In this document: piece by piece, positions 58,499 through 64,000 of the stretch
How the letters are laid out: each line of letters starts with the position of its first letter
Numbering within the stretch: the first letter of the stretch is position 1
Origin: Cudoniella acicularis
Lineage: Eukaryota; Ascomycota; Leotiomycetes; Helotiales; Helotiaceae
Assembly (NCBI GenBank): GCA_013054445.1
Contig: JAAMPI010000023.1
Span: 1 to 64,000 of the forward strand
Reading direction: 5' to 3'
DNA: 64,000 nucleotides
Made by a program: the position numbers and the translations under genes
The notes under the pieces: model-generated
Told to the model about the DNA's origin: nothing
Database searches by the model: none
What the model saw: only the letters and a program-made list of their open reading frames with translations

Positions 58499-58528
58499 AT
58501 TCTAAAATTATGGTTATTCTAAAATTAT
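58499..58528. repeat. two copies of ATTCTAAAATTAT
   Basis: Exact 13-bp copies at 58499-58511 and 58516-58528 in AT-rich DNA. Confidence 0.8.
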
Positions 58529-60849
58529 AATTATTCATGTCAAACTAATTTGCCAATGGAGAACTTTTTCGTAAAAGCGAGTAAGGGGGTCGGTTAATTA
58601 TATTGCAGATTTCGGGGCTGTGGCCTTCGAGAGGGACGGGAAGTATATCAGTCTTATGTAAAAAAACAGTCCCCCCTATCAGTACCCGCATCTCTAAATA
58701 CCTAGGTAGTTTTCGCGATCGGAAGGCGAATCGGATTATCATTATTTCCGGAAAGGGGCTCGGCTTAGGTCAGGTCATGTCAAGTTTTGCGGGCTGCCGA
58801 ATTGAAGCTCTTCCTCCCGTCAATGAGCCTCATTCCGCCATGAGCCACATGGCTGCATCGATTTCCCCAAATGGCACATGGCTTTTAGGCTTTCTTGCTC
58901 CCTCGAAAAGCATCGTCAAGTCGACGAGTAGGCAGCCGCATTCGACAGGCTGCGAACCTCCCGCTGAAACTGTTAGAACTTGGGCAGGATTTTTTATATG
59001 TTTGGTCGTGACTTCTGTTACAATGGCACAGCAAAAAGATCCTCTCTCTCGTGCAGGGTCACTTGTTGACACCTCCCACAATTGGATTATGGAGGTCGTG
59101 CATCACCGCCTCTCCCAAGAGATTGACGTTGACTTTAACTCGCGAATAGCATCATACTGGCAGCTCGATCCCACATGGCTCTCGGTTCAGAATTAACCGG
59201 CACTACAGCGGGAATACTCTCATGGTGCCAGAGCGCCAGACGAGGGTCCAGCGGCAGGGTGAAGGCACCCTTAAGATATTGTCAAAGTGGGACTCGGCAA
59301 GAACCAGCTTCGGATTGCTGCTTCAAGACTTAGGGGCAGATGAGTGGTTTAGCTTCAACACAGCGTCCTGATTCTTAAGTTGTTAGGGCTGGGAACGAGG
59401 GTATTATGCATCATCTAGTGACGGCACTCGTTCCGGACGGCTGAGCCGTAGACTCGGCCAGGGACGAGGGATATGGCCGAGAGCTTATGGCTGTGCTCAA
59501 TCAGTGCTGCCATTTCCATGGTTGGCCGAGCCTGTGCCTCTGCGCTTTGGCACACTCCGTGTTGGCACTGGCAGTCGCCGGACTCAGGACTGTCGCTGGA
59601 AGCCTGTAACTTTAAAGGGTGCCCAGGACCTGGACGCCAGCCAAATAGACCCGACCCGCAATGCAAGTCACTATTCGTGACTTGATCTGGGGACTGGAGT
59701 CCTCGTTTTGCTGGCCTGTCACACGGTCTTCTAAATGCTTACTAGCCAATAAGCATTCGCCCTTTACCAAGGACATTATTCGTTCTCGATGAGGTCGCTC
59801 TCGGTCTTACTACCAATTTCTATATTGCAGCACGAGCATGGTATGGTGATTTGGTTATTTGTAGAACGGCACTAAAATTCGTACCGCGCAGCCTATCAGA
59901 GGGCACTCGATACCCTGTAGCCTTCGGTAATCTCTGTGCGATGGAAGCTCTATGTCTTCTATGCAGCGTGGATGTGTGTGTGAGGTGAGCATGAGCTAGC
60001 GTGCAGCTAAAGTGCTGCAAGTAAGTACTCGGTGAACACTGAACACTACAACACTCTCTTTGGAGTACCATAGAGCATCCGGATTCTCCGCACCTAGGAA
60101 CACAAGAGATTTTGTGCACCCAAAAGATTGAGGGGACGAGGGAACACCGGTACTAGCACTGTAATACGGTACGCCCGTAGCAACCTTCCCGCATCCCATC
60201 CTTGATTGAGACCATCCAATGCCCCGCGAACGCCGTGACGCCGTCCCGTCGAGCGACGCCGCCAACTTCCAGGTTGTGCCTTCGTAGTCGGAGCCCACAT
60301 CCGAGCTTCCAAACAAGAAGCAAGAAGCAAACACCCCCTGGGCGGCTGCTACTGTAATGCAACGGCGAGGCTGAAGGCGAAGCTGCGCCTGCGAACAGAA
60401 TCCCTGATTCCCTTCCACGCTTTCTGGAATGCCCAAAAGCTGCCGCCTTCTGGGATGCGGCGATGAGGTCGGGTTCGGAGTCTGCAAATGCAAGCGATGC
60501 CAGGCTTCCAATTGCCAGCAGTCTCATGCGGGATGCACTTCGATTGCATGCAGTTTCCACGTTTCATCACCCATGCCCACGCCCCACACCCATACCCACA
60601 ACCACGACAGCGCGCCAGGAATCAGGGGATACATCGGAGGCGCTCACTTCAGCACCCAGCGGCACTGCTGCAGAAGGGATTTTGCAAAGTCTACAAGATC
60701 GAGAACTGCAGTTACGAACGACTGGCCGAGCGGGGTGCGTGAACCAGTTCTCAGGGTCCCGAGGCGGCTGCGACGCTGCACGCCTGTCACTGCCAGACCG
60801 CATCTGTCCCCAAGCCCTTGAGCTGTCTCGAGTATCGAGCTTCACCGTT

Positions 60850-60874
60850 GTGCGATGTGCGATGTGCGATGTGC
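60850..60874. repeat. (GTGCGAT)3 tandem repeat
   Basis: Three and a half exact 7-bp units. Simple repeat. Confidence 0.9.
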
Positions 60875-61464
60875 TCCCTACCTACGTCCGCCTGTGATTG
60901 GGCAGCCGCTACGAAGGTAGAGATGCATTACGGCAACAGTCCAGCTTCAATTTTGGGTATTTCTCGGACCACAGCGAGGCCGAATGCCCTCATTGTACTG
61001 AAATGTCAATTGCTATGACTCGGAATAAAGCCATGCCTCTTGAGTTGGCCGACGAAAGGGCATCACAATATCAACAAAGTGTGCTCCGCGGCGCGTGTGT
61101 TCCAGTTCCAGCGCTTGATATACCGCGCCGCGGCGCTGCTAAGCCTGCCCTACGGGGTCGACTCTATTGTCAGCATCAGTATCACTAGATCAATCAAGGC
61201 CACGGCCATGGCTTTGCCCCTTCGGCTTCGCTGCTTGTGATACGAAATCGCTCCTGTTACCAACAGGCAGCATTTTAATGTTGGCCAGCTGGCGGTGACC
61301 AGGTTTTAGGGTTCCTGTCTACTTGTCGCCGGGCTGAAGCCGCATGCCATGAGGATCTTCCTAACCTAGCCCTACACAGACGCGCCGTTGGCTGGTCTAG
61401 AGGCTCAGCCTAGTGCGCTATCAGATCACTGAGTAGGGCCGGCTGACTGCTCCAAGGTGTGTGA

Positions 61465-61496
61465 AGAGTCTGAGAGTCTGAGAGTCTAAGAGTCCT
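61465..61496. repeat. (AGAGTCTG)4 imperfect tandem repeat
   Basis: Four 8-bp units, the last two with one or two changes. Confidence 0.85.
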
Positions 61497-62009
61497 GTAC
61501 ATGTAATTATAGCGGTAGTCAGCAGCGAAAGTGGGGGCGTTAACGTTGCTTGCTTCCAATCAACAGCAAGCACTGTAAAGTAAGTAGGGATGGCCGGCTT
61601 GCGGGCGTAGGCGTAGAGGTAGTTGTAGATGCACTACAGATGAAGTCGGAAGTCCCAGTGCGCGCCAAGCCAAAATGCTAAAAACGTGGAGAAGGGGTGC
61701 TCGATTTGATCGGGCTCACGCCATCCACATGGCACAAACTATCCTGGAATTACCAGGGGCGTCTTAGTAGTCTTCAAGGCTGAGGACTAACGGCCTAGGA
61801 TGCTCGCCTCCTTGACTAAATCGAGTAACATACCGCGTTGGGTGAGTAGGTGCAAGTGCAGGCCGCAGGAATCTCTAGGATGCTGCAGGGTATATGATCT
61901 CACTCCTCAGTCCCATGTTGTAGGATCACCAGCACGCTGCTTCTCCATTCCTCAGAAACATATATACATCGTGGAAGCTCCTTAAAGCCCTCACTCCCCC
62001 CGACCAGCA

Positions 62010-63341
62010 ATGACCCAAACAACAGTCCACAGGCATTCGAGACAATACTCTCTCAAAGACAAAATGGATTCAGCTGCAGATAAAGAAGAGCGCAAGCGCG
62101 AAGTACGTCCGACCTCGTCCTTTCAAACACCTCCATAACCAGCGACTAACCGGTCCTCTTCAGTACAATCGGTTAGCTCAACGAGAATTCCGTAAGTAGA
62201 CCCGGCACCGGCCATGCGCTCAGCACAGCTAACAGGATTGTTTAGGCCGTAGAAGAAAGGAGCATTTGAAGAATCTGGAGCAGGCGCAAAAGGAGCAAAG
62301 CACTGAGCAATCAGAAGAAATCGAGCGCCTACGATATCAAAACGAGGAACTTCGAAGGGAAAATGAAGCTCTCAGGGCACAGATCTACGGCTCATCAACG
62401 CCGTCCTCTCACCACTTGATGTCAGCACCCATTAATATCTCGACCATGTCAAATGATGGGCGGCAATATTCTCTCTCGCCCTCAATCTCTGGGACTTCAC
62501 TGTCTGGAACTGGCAGCCCTCCCACCTCGATGGGTTCAGATATGATGCCTATGGCGGCTCTTTCTTTAACTTCTTCAATGATGCCCTCAAGCATGCAAGC
62601 ATATGCCGACCCTACTGCGTTGTCATCTCAGCCATATTCTATGGTACATCAATCCGGCCTCCGTCATAATTCACAAAGCTCACCTGAGTCATCAGGGTTC
62701 CGAAGTTCTCGATCTCCAATGGGACCCTCTTTTCAGTCTATGAATATGTCTCAGTCGATCGAGTCTCAAACACCACAGCGCTCAAGCCAAAGACGACTCG
62801 GTTCTCAACCACCAAGGTATGTGCAGACGTGACGTGTGTGTATTTTTTTTGTTTCTAATATACTTCTAGCAACCTGGCTCTTATTCCTTACAATCGCAAT
62901 AAAGCAAGAGCGGAGGTCAACCACATATTCCGTCCGTTGTATTCAGATGCGTCCATCACCTCGAATCCAGAGAGACATCTGGCAGTCCTTCGGTCACTCA
63001 GTGACAATTTACCGAGCACCCTAAAGCCAAGTAAGGCCCAACTCGAGACTCCTCACTATTGGGGAATCGACATGATAGCGTCCCCGTCTTTACGAGAGCG
63101 TCTCTTAACGGTCACATCGGACGTTGCACAAAGCTTTGTTAGTGAAATAGGTATTGCTGGAAATGAGCGAGAGGATGTTGGCCAATTAACGATATGGGGA
63201 GATGATGCTCTGAATGAAATGTCTTGGGAATTCTCGCAGCCAATCTTGGAACGTTGGGGTTGGTTACTTGGTCGAGATTGGGTCAACCGGGCAAATCTCT
63301 GGCGACGACAAAGAGGGGCTCCTCTTCTACCGGATTGGTGA
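62010..63341 (+). CDS. bZIP transcription factor with DUF3425 C-terminal domain
   Basis: Exons 62010-62102, 62164-62191 (28 nt), 62246-62816, 62870-63341; introns 61, 54 and 53 nt; 387 residues. The two introns within the basic region are fixed by the motif KREYNRLAQREFRRRRKEH (N-x2-AQ-x2-F-R, Yap/Pap1 type). A leucine-zipper-like helix follows (EEIERLRYQNEELRRENEAL), then a Ser/Met/Pro-rich middle and the DUF3425 region (IPYNRNKARAEVNHIFRPL, LETPHYWGIDMIAS, GWLLGRDWVNRANLWRRQRG). This domain pair is common in filamentous ascomycetes, often tied to stress or development; the target genes are unknown. ATG 62010; a second Met at residue 19. Confidence 0.93.
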
Positions 63342-63733
63342 TTATATATTAGGAAACAGGGCAACAAGGGCATAGCGATGGCGTTCGAATGATATCAGGC
63401 GTTTTGGAGGAAAAATGGGTAGATAAATGTGATACCTGGGGTTTTGCAACCATTTTAGAGATATATCCACGAGGCAGCAGAGCAATATATGCAACAGAGT
63501 GAAATCTGACTTTTTCTACACTACAATTTGTTTGAAGTCCAAGTGCATGACGAGGTGATTTGACATTGGACTTTTCAACATCATTTTCTTTGCGAACAGT
63601 CTACGCATTGAAACGTGAATCTACCAGTAATTTCCAGCATACTAAATTTGCAGCAAGTAAGCACACACAATATATGCACCGTTCGATTCCGGATCCTCAA
63701 CCATAAGTCACTACCCCACTTGGATAATATCGC
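63342..63733. other. convergent 3' region
   Basis: 392 bp between the bZIP stop and the stop of the partial minus-strand gene. Nothing recognised. Confidence 0.55.
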
Positions 63734-64000
63734 TCATTCAACATGAGCAAGGAAATCAAGGAAAAGGCGGTCCGCGCCACGAGCAATCACATCGACGATC
63801 TACAAAGGCCAAATGAACGAAAGCAAAAAAAGCGTATATGCGGTAAAAGGGGGGTTTAGCTAATTCGCGCGGAGCGGACTTTACCTTGCTCCACAGTTGG
63901 TCTGTTTGCTGGGTGCAAGCTAAATGAGCAAGTTAGAATTTAAGATAGAAGAGTTCTAGAAAGTCTGGCGCTACTCGTGTAAGAGCTCGTGGCAGCAAGA
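63734..64000 (-). CDS. 3' end of an unidentified gene (partial)
   Basis: Three exon pieces by splice consensus and frame: 63975-64000 (continues beyond the window), 63885-63919 and 63734-63799; introns 55 and 85 nt. The joined frame ends CTQQTDQLWSKIVDVIARG then ADRLFLDFLAHVE and stop. This looks like a small helical protein with regular hydrophobic spacing. I do not recognise it, and the model rests on short exons. Confidence 0.5.

Larger units (their letters stand above)
58039..62009. other. 4-kb gene-free spacer upstream of the bZIP gene
   Basis: Largest spacer in the window. Contains short tandem repeats (58499-58528, 60850-60874, 61465-61496) and a GC-rich core (about 59200-60900). Several open frames of 130-197 codons (58603-59196, 59996-60511, 60463-60897) overlap in opposite or alternate frames, lack recognisable domains and are not called. 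Likely regulatory sequence, long UTR or unannotated non-coding RNA. Confidence 0.5.

Noticed and set aside
58603..59196. 197-codon frame in the long spacer
   Set aside because: No domain, irregular composition, no upstream context or splice support.
59996..60511. 171-codon minus-strand frame in the GC-rich core of the spacer
   Set aside because: Overlaps equally long frames on the other strand; open frames are expected in GC-rich DNA.

Overview
The window is nuclear DNA of a filamentous ascomycete (Pezizomycotina). I infer this from the many short introns (mostly 46-62 nt, GT..AG, with CTAAC/CTGAC-like branch sites close to the acceptor) and from fungal families: verprolin, CFEM, Zn2Cys6, DUF3425-bZIP, CorA-like and Gef1-like CLC. 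A leotiomycete-like fungus is my guess; the class is not proven. It is a normal gene-rich chromosome segment of about 31 genes. I see no rRNA, CRISPR, plasmid or virus and no recognised secondary-metabolite cluster.

Layout. 1-14 kb: PRP5 helicase (5' end cut off), a small acylated protein, a C2H2 zinc-finger regulator, RPL35, the Golgi SNARE GOS1, ATP10, the branched-chain 2-oxoacid dehydrogenase E2 and gluconokinase. 14-30 kb: a long spacer, an HpcH/HpaI aldolase with two microexons, a glutaredoxin-like protein, a CHORD-CS co-chaperone, two unknown membrane proteins, verprolin, the cargo receptor ERV29/SURF4 and an unknown protein. 30-36.6 kb: a gene-poor stretch with two orphan genes, then a patatin-like protein lacking both catalytic residues. 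37-46.5 kb: LEO1, MOB1, a DUF3237 protein, ERB1 and a Zn2Cys6 factor. 47-58 kb: a CorA-like protein, a GNAT acetyltransferase, a CFEM protein, a CLC chloride transporter and an ethanolamine kinase. 58-62 kb: a 4 kb spacer. 62-64 kb: a bZIP factor and the 3' end of an unidentified gene.

The genes are mainly housekeeping functions: splicing, transcription elongation, ribosome assembly, secretory traffic, mitochondrial biogenesis, mitotic exit, phospholipid and amino-acid metabolism. They show no common pathway or operon-like organisation. Several pairs are divergent with shared promoters (Grx/CHORD, verprolin and its neighbour, LEO1/MOB1, ERB1/C6 factor, CorA/GNAT).

Eight genes carry nine reading-frame breaks of one base, most in homopolymers (A, C, G or T runs), including essential genes such as PRP5. 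This looks like uncorrected indel error in a draft assembly more than gene decay, and coordinates of broken genes are given across the break. All exon maps were derived by eye from splice consensus, reading frame and remembered family conservation; no alignment was run.
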